From Tolypothrix sp. FACHB-123 (GTDB lineage: Bacteria > Cyanobacteriota > Cyanobacteriia > Cyanobacteriales > Nostocaceae), in the NCBI RefSeq assembly GCF_014697075.1, contig NZ_JACJRE010000033.1, forward strand, positions 1-64,000: DNA of 64,000 bases. The letters run 5' to 3'. The first letter of the stretch is position 1; the number at the start of each line of letters is the position of its first letter. The translations under genes were made by a program, and so were the position numbers. The notes under the pieces were generated by a model. That model was not told the DNA's origin. It did no database searches and worked only from the letters and a program-made list of their open reading frames with translations. This document shows, piece after piece, positions 27,081 to 35,825 of the stretch.

Positions 27081-28817
27081 ATGGGTGAAACGCTAAACTC
27101 CGATGAGGGTAATGCATCTATAAGTATTGATAGTTCGGATGAAGTTGACGAAATTTTGGAGGATGAGGACGCAGAACCAACGAACACGATTATTACCCAA
27201 CTCTCAGATGAAGCCAAGCTGAGGATGGAGGTATTACAAAGTTTAATTGAGCCATGCGATCGCAAGACCTATGGAATCAAACTTAAGCAAGCGGCACAAA
27301 GGCTGGGTAAGACGGTTCGGACAGTACAGCGACTTGTAAAAAAGTATCAAGAACAAGGTTTATCGGCAGTCACCGAACCAGAACGTTCTGATAAAGGTAA
27401 TTACCGTATTGATGAGGAATGGCAAGAGTTTATTGTCAAAACCTATAAGGAAGGCAATAAAAGCGGTAGGAAAATGACTCCGGCTCAAGTGGCGATTCGA
27501 GTTCAAGTGAGAGCGGAACAATTGGGTTTGGAAAGATATCCCAGCCACATGACTGTTTACCGAGTTCTCAATCCAATTATTGAGCGCAAAGAGCAGAAGC
27601 AGAAAGTTAGAAATATTGGTTGGCGTGGTTCACGGGTATCGCATCAAACCCGTGATGGACAAACTTTGGAGCCAAGATACAGCAACCATACTTGGCAGTG
27701 CGACCATACAAAATTGGATGTGATGCTGGTTGACCAGTATGGCGAAACTTTAGCACGTCCTTGGTTAACAAAAATTACGGATAGCTATTCGCGCTGCATT
27801 ATGGGTATGCATTTAGGTTTTGATGCACCAAGTTCTTTAGTTGTAGCTTTGGCTATGCGTCATGCTGTGTTAGCAAAAAAGTATCCTTCGGAATATAAAC
27901 TTCATTGTGAGTGGGGAACTTTTGGTATTCCAGAAAATTTATTTACTGATGGTGGAAAGGATTTTCGCTCAGAGCATTTAAAACAAATTGGATTTCAAAT
28001 AGGGTTTGAATGCCATTTGCGCGATCGCCCCAGTGAAGGTGGCATTGAAGAACGGAGTTTCGGTACTATCAACACAGATTTTTTATCTGGGTTTTATGGC
28101 TATTTAGGTTCCAATATTCAGCAACGTCCAGAAAATGCCGAAGAAGAAGCTTGTATTACTTTGAGGGAATTACATCTACTAATTGTTCGCTACATTGTTG
28201 ATAACTACAATCAGCGACTTGATGCTCGTAGCGGACAAACGCGGTTTCAACGCTGGGAAGCGGGTTTACCTGCGCTACCAAGTTTAATTGACGAACGACA
28301 ATTAGATATTTGTTTGATGAAAAAGACACGCCGCAGTATCTACAAAGGTGGGTATGTGAGTTTTGAAAACATTACCTATCGAGGGGAATACTTAGCAGCT
28401 TATGCGGGTGAGGGTGTAATACTGCGATTTGATCCTAGAGATATATCAACAGTTTTTGTATATCGTCAAGATTCTGGTAAAGAAGAGTTGTTGTCTCAGG
28501 CACATGCGATTGACTTAGAAACCGAGCAGATTTCCTTGGAAGAAGCGAAAGCAGCAAGTCGAAAAATTCGTGATGCTGGTAAGCAAATAAGTAATAAATC
28601 TATTTTGGCAGAGGTGCGGGATAGGGACACTTTTATCAAGCAGAAGAAAAAGAGTCAAAAAGAGCGTAAAAAACAAGAACAAGCTCAAGTGCATTCTGTA
28701 TACAAGCCTCCTCAAATTCACGAACCAGTTGAACAGACACAAGAAACACCTCAGCTACAAAAACGACGACCTAGAGTATATGACTACGAACAACTTCGTC
28801 GAGATTATGACGATTAG
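27081..28817 (+). CDS. tnsB: TnsB DDE transposase of CAST-2
   Basis: TnsB binds the end repeats and joins transposon 3' ends to target DNA. From the ATG at 27081 it has 578 residues; an upstream start at 27030 is possible but lacks family similarity. After an acidic start come a helix-turn-helix region (LKQAAQRLGKTVRTVQRLVK) and a DDE integrase core: Asp in WQCDHTKLD (about 208), Asp in LFTDGGKDF (about 290) and Glu in EGGIEERSF (about 324). Next are a Mu-transposase-like beta-barrel and a Lys/Gln-rich tail that contacts TnsC. It is the first gene of the tnsBC-tniQ operon and appears intact. Confidence 0.95.
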   Translation: MGETLNSDEGNASISIDSSDEVDEILEDEDAEPTNTIITQLSDEAKLRMEVLQSLIEPCDRKTYGIKLKQAAQRLGKTVRTVQRLVKKYQEQGLSAVTEPERSDKGNYRIDEEWQEFIVKTYKEGNKSGRKMTPAQVAIRVQVRAEQLGLERYPSHMTVYRVLNPIIERKEQKQKVRNIGWRGSRVSHQTRDGQTLEPRYSNHTWQCDHTKLDVMLVDQYGETLARPWLTKITDSYSRCIMGMHLGFDAPSSLVVALAMRHAVLAKKYPSEYKLHCEWGTFGIPENLFTDGGKDFRSEHLKQIGFQIGFECHLRDRPSEGGIEERSFGTINTDFLSGFYGYLGSNIQQRPENAEEEACITLRELHLLIVRYIVDNYNQRLDARSGQTRFQRWEAGLPALPSLIDERQLDICLMKKTRRSIYKGGYVSFENITYRGEYLAAYAGEGVILRFDPRDISTVFVYRQDSGKEELLSQAHAIDLETEQISLEEAKAASRKIRDAGKQISNKSILAEVRDRDTFIKQKKKSQKERKKQEQAQVHSVYKPPQIHEPVEQTQETPQLQKRRPRVYDYEQLRRDYDD

Positions 28818-28871
28818 TTTGATAGAAATCGGTCGAAATTAAGCAAATAAAATATTCGAGATTCACAGATT

Positions 28872-29708
28872 ATGACAGAAGAATCTTTGCATAAATGGGT
28901 GCAAAATTTATGGGGAGATGAACCAATTCCAGAAGAGTTGATGCCGCAAATTGAAAGGTTAATTACTCCCAGCGTAGTAGAGCTTGACCATATCCAAAGA
29001 ATTCATGATTGGTTAGATAGTTTGCGTCTTTCCAAACAATGTGGTCGAATTGTTGCGCCACCACGAGCGGGGAAGTCAGTTACTTGTGATGTTTATAAAC
29101 TCTTGAATAAACCACAAAAAAGAACAGGTAAGCGGGATATTGTACCTGTTTTGTATATGCAAGCTTCGGGAGATTGTTCAACAGGGGAACTACTAACATT
29201 AATTTTAGAGAGTTTGAAATATGATGCAACTTCGGGTAAATTGACTGATTTGCGACGACGGGTGCTGCGGCTCATTAAAGAATCAAAAGTCGAAATGTTG
29301 ATTATTGATGAAGCAAATTTTTTGAAATTAAATACATTTAGCGAAATAGCTCGAATCTACGATTTATTAAAAATTGCAATTGTGCTTGTGGGAACTGATG
29401 GTCTGGATAATCTCATTAAGAAAGAACCTTATATTCATGACCGTTTCATCGAATGTTATCGTTTGCAATTAGTGTCTGAGAAAAAATTTGCTGAGTTAGT
29501 ACAAATTTGGGAAGATGAGGTTTTGTGTTTACCTGTACCATCAAATTTAACTAGAAAAGAAACTTTAATGCCGTTGTACCAAAAAACAGGTGGCAAGATT
29601 GGTTTGGTGGATCGGGTTTTAAGAAAGGCTTCGATTTTATCTCTGAGAAAAGGTTTAAAAAATATTGATAAAGGAACTTTGGATGAGGTTTTGGAGTGGT
29701 TTGAGTGA
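28872..29708 (+). CDS. tnsC: TnsC AAA+ ATPase of CAST-2
   Basis: 278 residues. Walker A APPRAGKS at 62-69 and Walker B LIIDE at 143-147, both with the expected catalytic residues. TnsC forms helical filaments on target DNA near the Cas12k R-loop and recruits TnsB. It starts 54 bp after tnsB and its stop overlaps the tniQ start (TGATG), indicating coupled translation. It differs considerably from the CAST-1 copy, which has Asn in the Walker-B Glu position. Confidence 0.95.
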   Translation: MTEESLHKWVQNLWGDEPIPEELMPQIERLITPSVVELDHIQRIHDWLDSLRLSKQCGRIVAPPRAGKSVTCDVYKLLNKPQKRTGKRDIVPVLYMQASGDCSTGELLTLILESLKYDATSGKLTDLRRRVLRLIKESKVEMLIIDEANFLKLNTFSEIARIYDLLKIAIVLVGTDGLDNLIKKEPYIHDRFIECYRLQLVSEKKFAELVQIWEDEVLCLPVPSNLTRKETLMPLYQKTGGKIGLVDRVLRKASILSLRKGLKNIDKGTLDEVLEWFE

Positions 29709-30211
29709 TGGAAAGTACTACGACGGAAAATAACTTTTTTGATATTGAACTTTTTAAAGGTGAAAGTTTAAGCCATTTTTTAGGGCGGTTTCGTCGCCAA
29801 AATTATTTAACTGCTACTCAACTTGGTAAGATCACTGGTTTGGGTGCGGTTATTGGTAGATGGGAGAAGTATTATTTCAATCCTTTCCCGACACCCCAAG
29901 AGTTAGAAAAGTTAGCGGGTGTAGTTGGTGTCGAAGTTGAAAGACTTAGGGAAATGCTACCAACAAAGGGTGTGACTATGAAACCCAGACCAATTAGGTT
30001 ATGTGGTGCTTGCTATGCAGAAGTACCATTACACCGCCATGAGTGGCAGTTTAAGGACAAGATGAAATGCGATCGCCATAATTTGGGTTTGCTAACAAAA
30101 TGCACTAACTGTCAGACTCCGTTTCCAATTCCTTCTGATTGGGTGCAAGGGGAATGTTCTCACTGCTTTTTGCCTTTTGCAACAATGGCGAAGCGTCAGA
30201 AGCGTTACTGA
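29708..30211 (+). CDS. tniQ: TniQ of CAST-2
   Basis: 167 residues from the ATG at 29708, overlapping the tnsC stop by one base; a GTG at 29705 is the alternative. It has the TniQ motif GESLSHFLGRFRR, then CGACY and two zinc-binding pairs (CTNC, CSHC). It links Cas12k-crRNA-bound DNA to the TnsC filament. The 3' half is near-identical to the CAST-1 copy. Confidence 0.93.
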   Translation: MESTTTENNFFDIELFKGESLSHFLGRFRRQNYLTATQLGKITGLGAVIGRWEKYYFNPFPTPQELEKLAGVVGVEVERLREMLPTKGVTMKPRPIRLCGACYAEVPLHRHEWQFKDKMKCDRHNLGLLTKCTNCQTPFPIPSDWVQGECSHCFLPFATMAKRQKRY

Positions 30212-30314
30212 CGTTACTAGACAGCTAAATTCTCTGCCTAAAAAAACTTAAAACAAGAAAGAGACGTGGTTTCATTCACGTCTCCAGGTGATGGAAAAAA
30301 ATTTATGCCAGTGG

Positions 30315-30617
30315 TTACGCTACATCCGCCACCAGCAACCCGTTAACAGCAATGATGAATAGCTGTGCTAATTCAGGGGTGTCACAACAAGGTCTATCAT
30401 CGCTATTACAGGGTTGTGCCACCCATTTGCCTTCAATATTCTGATAAAAAGTTCCCAGCAGATGATAGCTGTTCCATACTCGATACAGTTCTCCAAGATC
30501 ATCTGGTACTGAATCGATTTCAATCTCTGGCGCTATTGTTTCAGCAAGCTGGTCGATGTATTCCTCAAACTCGGATTGAGCCAAGGCTTGGTTATCAAAC
30601 TCTTCTTGTACAATCAT
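30315..30617 (-). CDS. Hypothetical protein next to tniQ
   Basis: A 100-residue acidic protein (IVQEEFDNQALAQSEFEEY...) containing a Trp/Tyr-rich middle and a CNSDDRPCCDTPE stretch. It faces tniQ convergently. The same gene is a fossil at the matching place in CAST-1, so it belonged to the ancestral element. No domain is recognised. Confidence 0.6.
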   Translation of the reverse strand: MIVQEEFDNQALAQSEFEEYIDQLAETIAPEIEIDSVPDDLGELYRVWNSYHLLGTFYQNIEGKWVAQPCNSDDRPCCDTPELAQLFIIAVNGLLVADVA

Positions 30618-30705
30618 CTAAGTAACCTCATCGATGGGGTTCCACAAAAGGCGATCGCAGTCTCTTCCCGGAGGGCGATCGCCTTTGGTTTTGTCTATTC
30701 ATTAA

Positions 30706-30810
30706 TCTACGTCTGACGTAGAATTACGTCAAGCGTAGATTAATATAAGTTAAATGTAGATAAATCTACGGTAAGAGCTAAAGATTCACAAGTAGAGGAA
30801 TCTACCTCTC
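30706..30810 (+). promoter_or_regulatory. Palindrome cluster upstream of the Xre gene, probable operators
   Basis: A 17-bp palindrome TCTACGTCTGACGTAGA (30706-30722; 8+1+8) is followed at exactly 17 bp by a degenerate copy (30723-30739). Further on come GTAGATAAATCTAC (30756-30769) and a weaker inverted repeat at 30795-30810. They lie directly before the Xre-type gene and look like its autoregulatory sites. Confidence 0.55.
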
Positions 30811-30838
30811 ACAGCCACTAAACTGGGGATGTAGTGAT

Positions 30839-31099
30839 ATGCCTATGGATAAAGTGATTCGCTGGAAATTAAATGAAGTGATGGCGCGAAAGCGAGTGAG
30901 GAATAAGGATTTAGCTGAAGCGTTAGGAATAACCGAAAATTCCGTGTACAGGCTACGTAAGGTTGACGAGATGCCACGATTAACTCCAGAAAGGTTAAAT
31001 GGCATTTGTCAGGCATTAAATTGTCAACCAGGAGAGCTTTTGGAATATGTACCCCATGATGATGATGGGAAGATAGTTTCTATTGTTGAAGTGGCGTAA
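30839..31099 (+). CDS. Xre/Cro-CI family transcriptional regulator
   Basis: 86 residues. A lambda-repressor-like helix-turn-helix occupies most of the protein (RVRNKDLAEALGITENSVYRLRKVD, with LNGICQALNCQPGELLEY closing the fold). It is a DNA-binding regulator, probably of itself through the upstream palindromes (30706-30810). Such small Xre proteins occur in the cargo of V-K CASTs, and this one might control tnsB-operon or cargo genes. Targets are not shown here. Confidence 0.85.
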   Translation: MPMDKVIRWKLNEVMARKRVRNKDLAEALGITENSVYRLRKVDEMPRLTPERLNGICQALNCQPGELLEYVPHDDDGKIVSIVEVA

Positions 31100-31451
31100 G
31101 TTAGTTGAACTAAATTTACAGTATAGAAAGATGAAAACTAGGAAATCAGGTTTTAGAGCTAGCTAACGTATTTAAAAACAACCTGAGTTGATAAATATAA
31201 TATCTATACTTCGTAAATTCAGATATATAACGGAATAAGGTTAAAATTGTTTCAAAATAAGGTGTAGGCGAAATTGGACTGGTCTAATTTCAACCTTCAC
31301 TTCCATGCTGCTGAACTTGCCTTTGAGTCTTTAACAGGGATTATTTTTAAGCAATGGTGTTATTGTGAGTATCCTTCACAGGTTAACCATATATTTCATA
31401 AGCAAACCCCACCGATGAATTTTGGTGGGGTTAACAGGGAAATTGCTAATA
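31100..31451. other. Gene-free stretch between Xre and MerR-like genes
   Basis: No supportable gene. The one clear structure is a perfect 9-bp stem AACCCCACC / GGTGGGGTT (31405-31413 with 31424-31432, 10-base loop). It lies between the convergent Xre and MerR-like genes and may act as a bidirectional transcript end despite lacking a long T-run. The rest is AT-rich. Confidence 0.5.
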
Positions 31452-31943
31452 CTAGACTGCTGACAAGCTTTCCAATGGTGTGCCTTTGATTCTTTTGTCA
31501 AAATCTAAAACCTCATTCTTTCTCGCTTGCAACTCAGCAATTACTTCTCCAATAGCACCTATCTCATGAATGACGAGTTGCCCTTTATTTTTGCCGGATG
31601 CTTCTAGCACTTTTAACCCGAAGTCTTGCCAGCTTTCAATTAAGTATAATTGCTCACCAATAAATACTAAGTTGCACTTAAAGAATGACGGTGTGTATTC
31701 ACGTTGTTCAAGAAATTCAAGGACTTTCCGGATCTCCTGTAAGGAAAGTCTTTCTCTAAGTCTATCAATTATCTTGATTTGGAGAATTTGCTCCCAACTG
31801 TATATTACTTTTGGGTGTTTAGGATTACCAAATTTGTTAGGAGATACAAGCTTGCTAGAGTCTAGGTAACTCAGTCTACTTGAGCTAACACCAGTTATGG
31901 AGATAGTCTCCTGCCTTGTAAGTCCGCTTACCATTTCACTCAC
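31452..31943 (-). CDS. MerR-type transcriptional regulator
   Basis: 163 residues. The N-terminus is a MerR winged helix (LTRQETISITGVSSSRLSYLDSSKLVSP, then SWEQILQIKIIDRLRERLSLQEIRKVLEF). The C-terminal half has no metal-binding Cys motif and is probably a dimerisation domain. A MerR-type repressor (CvkR) controls cas12k in some V-K CASTs, but this gene is far from cas12k and the element also has an Arc regulator. The name is therefore not assigned. It is divergent from the small gene at 32096, and the palindromes between them may be its operator. Confidence 0.7.
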   Translation of the reverse strand: MSEMVSGLTRQETISITGVSSSRLSYLDSSKLVSPNKFGNPKHPKVIYSWEQILQIKIIDRLRERLSLQEIRKVLEFLEQREYTPSFFKCNLVFIGEQLYLIESWQDFGLKVLEASGKNKGQLVIHEIGAIGEVIAELQARKNEVLDFDKRIKGTPLESLSAV

Positions 31944-32041
31944 TTGTGTTATTCCTCGTGTCTCTATGATAGTTTTGTTTGTCCATGACTACAAGATTCC
32001 AAAAAATGTTTTAAAAGTTAGCTAAAAACCCACACTTTTAA

Positions 32042-32079
32042 AACAATTGTTTATAATAGAGGGGTACTTTAAAATACCC
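32042..32079 (+). promoter_or_regulatory. Promoter with flanking inverted repeats before the small ORF
   Basis: The palindrome AACAATTGTT (32042-32051) abuts a -10 box TATAAT (32052-32057). A second inverted repeat GGGTA...TACCC (32062-32079) lies just downstream. The position between the divergent MerR gene and the 40-residue gene suggests operator function. Inferred only from symmetry. Confidence 0.5.
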
Positions 32080-32095
32080 TTCTGGGGTAGTTTCT

Positions 32096-32218
32096 ATGAC
32101 AACAAGCAAAAAAATGGCAAGCGAAGCCTCTAAAATCCTTCGCGACCCCAAGTCTACAAAGGCTGAAAAGTCCGTAGCTGCTTCTGACTTGTCTCAAGCT
32201 AAGAAAAAGAAAAACTAG
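32096..32218 (+). CDS. Small Lys-rich hypothetical protein upstream of SinR-like gene
   Basis: A 40-residue protein (MTTSKKMASEASKILRDPKS...) rich in Lys, Ala and Ser, with its own promoter (TATAAT at 32052) and a strong terminator directly after the stop (32212-32245). That makes a complete small transcription unit. It lies 158 bp before a Cas2/VapD-like gene. The pair could be an antitoxin and toxin, but no established family supports that. Confidence 0.6.
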   Translation: MTTSKKMASEASKILRDPKSTKAEKSVAASDLSQAKKKKN

Positions 32219-32245
32219 GGTAACAACATTGCCCTAGTTTTTTTT
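32212..32245 (+). terminator. Rho-independent terminator of the small ORF
   Basis: The stem AAACTAGGG / CCCTAGTTT (32212-32220 with 32232-32240) is followed by a run of T residues. It begins inside the last codons of the gene at 32096. Confidence 0.85.
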
Positions 32246-32376
32246 ATTGTTTATTTCACTAGGAGTATTGGAAGGTGCAACTTCCGATACTCTCTCAAAA
32301 AGCTTGCTAAGGGTTCTACATCATCTAGAAGCCCACCCTTAGCAATTTTTAACCACGAGGCTTCTACAAAAAACGA

Positions 32377-32661
32377 ATGAAACTTATAACTTACGATCTT
32401 AACACCCCAGGGAAAAACTACCAAGCCCTTTACAATGCCATCCAATCTTTAGGGGAATGGTGGCATTATCTAGACTCTAATTGGTTGGTGGACACTACGC
32501 TCAATACATACCAGATCAGCGATCGCTTGAGACAATGTATTGATAGTAATGATCGCTTGCTAATTGTTGAGATTGATCCGTCCACAGTAAGCGGATGGTT
32601 ACCTAAAGATGCTTGGGAATGGATTTCTGCACGTACAAGACGTATGTCAACCTTTCGGTAA
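32377..32661 (+). CDS. SinR-family (Cas2/VapD-like) protein
   Basis: 94 residues starting MKLITYDLNTPGKNYQALYN, with LDSNWLVDT and LLIVEIDPS. This is the ferredoxin-like pattern of proteins annotated as SinR family, related in fold to Cas2 and the VapD ribonuclease. No cas1 is near, so a CRISPR-adaptation role is unlikely. A toxin-like RNase or regulatory role is more plausible. It is followed by a strong hairpin (32699-32726). Confidence 0.7.
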   Translation: MKLITYDLNTPGKNYQALYNAIQSLGEWWHYLDSNWLVDTTLNTYQISDRLRQCIDSNDRLLIVEIDPSTVSGWLPKDAWEWISARTRRMSTFR

Positions 32662-32698
32662 CTGCTGGGTGAAAACCCTATGTGGTAATTAACTCAAT

Positions 32699-32726
32699 AA
32701 ACCTGGATGCTCAAGCATCCAGGTTT
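32699..32726. terminator. Bidirectional hairpin between SinR-like gene and hsdS
   Basis: A 12-bp perfect stem AAACCTGGATGC / GCATCCAGGTTT with a 4-base loop. It separates the plus-strand SinR-like gene from the minus-strand hsdS that ends at 32791. Short T/A-rich flanks on each side suit termination in either direction. Confidence 0.75.
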
Positions 32727-32790
32727 ATTAGCAATTAGGGGTGGTTCAAACTTGGCTAGAGGAGTGGTGATGATCATACTACTGCCAATA

Positions 32791-34215
32791 CTACTCTAGC
32801 CCTGGTATAGATACCTGTCCTTCTGGTGTCTTGCTCTTGCGATTGCTTGTCCGTTTGCTTTTTGGTTTGCTGTTGTTTAATTTTTCTCGTTCTGCTCTAA
32901 TTCGTTTTAGTAATACGGATGCAGGTTCATCATCTGGGTCTTGGGGTAAGAGTTCACCCCGGAAAGCTTTAGCAAGAATGGATTGATTTAGAGTTTCTAA
33001 TTTGCTTTTTGTGTTTTGGTATTGTCGTCGAATACAATCAATAGCTGTTAAGTATTTTTGAATTAGATAAACAATTTGTTTTTGTTCTTCAATAGGGGGC
33101 AAAGGCACAACTAACTGATTCAGTGCTGCTTGATTTATTTTTGGAAGAACTGTTCGTCCTTGTTGGCTTGAGGCTATTTCAGTAAATTCGGGACATATCA
33201 TCCACTGATGTAAAAATGCTGTATTGATAAACGTCGAAATTGGATACATATCCGCACTACATAACCCTACAAAGTTAACCAAAACAGCTTTTGCAAGATA
33301 GGGACGTATTTTAGAATAAAGAATTTGTCCTGGTTCAAATAAATGTTTTGGACTAGTAACTTTATCTTCTTTAATAGTAGTGAATTCTAAAAGCTCTCCA
33401 GTATTAGAAACAATATGGTTTGGTGCAATGTGTGGAAATTCCAAATAATCTGATGGGCTAACTAAGTTAGATTTAATTTCAGCAACATCAGCAAACTTTG
33501 CCCATATCCAAGTTTCTGGTAATTCTCGTTGAAATTCTGTAGTGAAAGACTGAGATTTCTTGTTGTGAATCTTTTCCAAGAAATCTGACGCAGGTTCAAC
33601 GTCTGGGTTTTGTTCGCGCCAATCTGCTGTTAAATCGCCTCGGAAGGCTGCGGCGAGAACGGATTGGCGGAAGCGATCGCATAATTGGGGTATCGCCTCT
33701 AGTGCTTCCTTTGCTCTTTGAGTGCGATCGTTCAACTCCTCAATTTTGGCAACAATCCGCTTTTGCTCGTGAAGGGGTGGAAGTATATAAGGTGCTGATA
33801 ATAGTGATTTTTGAGTAAGCTTTCTTCTACCTGTTGTGCCAGTAGTGAGAGGAGTAAAGGGATAATATTGAAGAGAGTAATTCAGAAAATTTACATCAAT
33901 TACATTAGTAGGACGTAAAACATGGGCATGATTATTGACCCATGTTTTACCCTCAATTTTGTAGCTAAATGGTTTTTCTCTTCCTACAAAAGTTTCATCT
34001 TCTACAACTAAAACCAGAGGCTCATCGAAGAGATGATCATCAATCCAACCTACTAACCCATTAGCACCATAGTAAGGAATATCACCAATACGTTTAGCTC
34101 TTTCATCCTTGCTAATGGGAACTCTCTTATAATCAAGGCACTCAGCAACTTCTCCGATAATTGTCCATACCCAACCTTCAGGCAATCCAGTTAATTCGTC
34201 GCTAATCCCAACCAA
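32791..34215 (-). CDS. hsdS: Type I restriction specificity subunit HsdS (CAST-2 locus)
   Basis: 474 residues, two target-recognition domains each followed by a conserved region (PPLHEQKRIVAKIEELNDRT; PPIEEQKQIVYLIQKYLTAI) and the typical ends SVLAAAFRGDL and SILAKAFRGELLPQDPDDEP. A basic Ser/Lys/Arg-rich tail follows. It is the last gene of the CAST-2 type I locus, separated from hsdM by a fossil toxin gene. It differs from the CAST-1 HsdS, so the two loci should recognise different sites. Confidence 0.92.
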   Translation of the reverse strand: MVGISDELTGLPEGWVWTIIGEVAECLDYKRVPISKDERAKRIGDIPYYGANGLVGWIDDHLFDEPLVLVVEDETFVGREKPFSYKIEGKTWVNNHAHVLRPTNVIDVNFLNYSLQYYPFTPLTTGTTGRRKLTQKSLLSAPYILPPLHEQKRIVAKIEELNDRTQRAKEALEAIPQLCDRFRQSVLAAAFRGDLTADWREQNPDVEPASDFLEKIHNKKSQSFTTEFQRELPETWIWAKFADVAEIKSNLVSPSDYLEFPHIAPNHIVSNTGELLEFTTIKEDKVTSPKHLFEPGQILYSKIRPYLAKAVLVNFVGLCSADMYPISTFINTAFLHQWMICPEFTEIASSQQGRTVLPKINQAALNQLVVPLPPIEEQKQIVYLIQKYLTAIDCIRRQYQNTKSKLETLNQSILAKAFRGELLPQDPDDEPASVLLKRIRAEREKLNNSKPKSKRTSNRKSKTPEGQVSIPGLE

Positions 34216-34220
34216 TTTCG

Positions 34221-34345
34221 TTAATCCTCATCCTGTTCCAAAAACAAACCTTCTAAATCTCGATACCCACTCACAAAACGCAAAATTTTAACACCTTCCT
34301 CAATTGGACGATAAAAAATACTGCTCCCTAGAATGAAAGTCGCCC
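34221..34345 (-). pseudogene. Fossil RelE/ParE-family toxin C-terminus
   Basis: Between hsdM and hsdS the minus strand encodes an uninterrupted tail FYRPIEEGVKILRFVSGYRD and then LEGLFLEQDED-stop. This resembles the C-terminal strands of RelE/ParE toxins (usually YR...V.ILRVLHG.RD). A TGA lies just upstream in frame, and the rest of the toxin and its antitoxin are missing. Confidence 0.5.
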
Positions 34346-34355
34346 ATCATAATTT

Positions 34356-35825
34356 TTATTCTAAAGTTGGCATCCCTACCGAAGAACTAACAGCCTCTGC
34401 TGCTTCTTCCCCTTCCAGCAATACCATCAAAGCTTCCATCTCCTTAGTCGCAATTCGCAGTTTCTCCATAATCTCAGCAGCAATCACCTCTGGCTCAGGT
34501 AAATTATCCCCTGATTGCAAACTCTCATCCCGCAGCCAGGAAATATCCAGGTTTTCATTACGTTTTTCGATATAATCCCGCGTAAAGCACCGAAAACGCC
34601 CATACTCACCCAAATCTACACGCAGACTATTACCATTGGGATCATCTCCATAGCACTGCTCAAACTCAGCAAAATGTTCACGAGTCAGAGGATAACGCTT
34701 ACCAAAACTGGGCATATTGCTTCGCATATCGTAGATCCAAATTGCCTTGGTGTTGCCTTTCTCTGTTGTCCCACGCTGAAAAAATAAGACATTTGTTTTC
34801 ACAGCCTGGGCATAAAATATACCAGTTGGCAATCGAAGGATAGTATGTAAGTTGCACTTATTCATCAAATCAGCCCGAATGGATTTTCCTTGCCCATCCT
34901 CAAACAGGACGTTATCCGGCAAAACCACCGCAGCCCTTCCCCCTGGTTTGAGTGACCTGTATATGTGCTGCAAAAACGCCAATTGCTTGTTTGAGGTGGG
35001 ATAGGTGAAATCATCTCTTGAAGGTAGCCCGCCCCCCTTTTTCGTGCCAAAGGGAGGATTAGTGAGAATTACATCTGCTTTTGCCAATCGCTGTCCTGCG
35101 GAGGAAAGAGTATCACCTAAATCAACAGCTCCCTCGATTCCATGTAACATCATATTCATCAACAGCAAGCGGTGAGCATCCTGCACCAACTCCATGCCAT
35201 AAAACGCCTGATGCTGCTGAAAAGATTGCTGGGCTTCTGTCCATTCAAAGGGGTCATGGTGTTGACGAATGTAGCGATCAGCAGAAATTAAAAACCCACC
35301 AGTACCCGCAGCAGGGTCTTGTATCAATTCTCCAGGTTGTGGCTGGATTAGGGCAACCATGCAATCAATCAAAGGTCTAGGGGTGAAATACTGTCCCGCA
35401 CCAGATTTCTTCTCATCGGCGTTTTTCTGGAGTAGTCCTTCATACAAATCGCCAAACTCATCTCGATGGTCGGAAAACCAATCTAGTTCGTCAATACTGG
35501 TAACAAGCTTTTTGAGGATGCGGGGGATTTTGAGGGATGTTTGAGCATTAGCAAAAATTGCCTGTACCCGTTGAGAGGAACTTTCTGAACCCAACATGAG
35601 CAACAAGGATCTATAAAATGTCAATTGCTCCGTTTCACCCTTACTGACCAAATCACCCCAGCGATAGCCCTCTGGTAAGTGGTTTTCAGCCCCTGTCTCC
35701 TGTGCCATTTTCAAAAATAGCAGATAGGTTAATTCTGTAACATATTGTAGATATGTAACACCATCATCTCGGAGAACGTGGCACAGGTTCCAAAGCTTTT
35801 GAACAATATCGGTAGTTGCATTCAT
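34356..35825 (-). CDS. hsdM: Type I DNA adenine methyltransferase HsdM (CAST-2 locus)
   Basis: 489 residues. N-terminal HsdM domain (DIVQKLWNLCHVLRDDGVTY), AdoMet motif (IQDPAAGTGGFLISADRYI) and catalytic NPPF in ILTNPPFGTK (about residue 258). It methylates adenine at the target defined by HsdS. A fragment of a related gene lies in CAST-1 at 8340-8589. No defects are visible. Confidence 0.93.
   Translation of the reverse strand: MNATTDIVQKLWNLCHVLRDDGVTYLQYVTELTYLLFLKMAQETGAENHLPEGYRWGDLVSKGETEQLTFYRSLLLMLGSESSSQRVQAIFANAQTSLKIPRILKKLVTSIDELDWFSDHRDEFGDLYEGLLQKNADEKKSGAGQYFTPRPLIDCMVALIQPQPGELIQDPAAGTGGFLISADRYIRQHHDPFEWTEAQQSFQQHQAFYGMELVQDAHRLLLMNMMLHGIEGAVDLGDTLSSAGQRLAKADVILTNPPFGTKKGGGLPSRDDFTYPTSNKQLAFLQHIYRSLKPGGRAAVVLPDNVLFEDGQGKSIRADLMNKCNLHTILRLPTGIFYAQAVKTNVLFFQRGTTEKGNTKAIWIYDMRSNMPSFGKRYPLTREHFAEFEQCYGDDPNGNSLRVDLGEYGRFRCFTRDYIEKRNENLDISWLRDESLQSGDNLPEPEVIAAEIMEKLRIATKEMEALMVLLEGEEAAEAVSSSVGMPTLE

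Noticed and set aside
31274-31489. 71-codon plus-strand frame between Xre and MerR-like genes
   Set aside because: No ribosome site or family resemblance, it contains the hairpin at 31405-31432, and it runs into the MerR-like gene.
32377-32661. SinR-like gene as cas2 of a CRISPR adaptation module
   Set aside because: No cas1, cas4 or array is adjacent; the V-K array is about 12 kb away and such elements lack adaptation genes.
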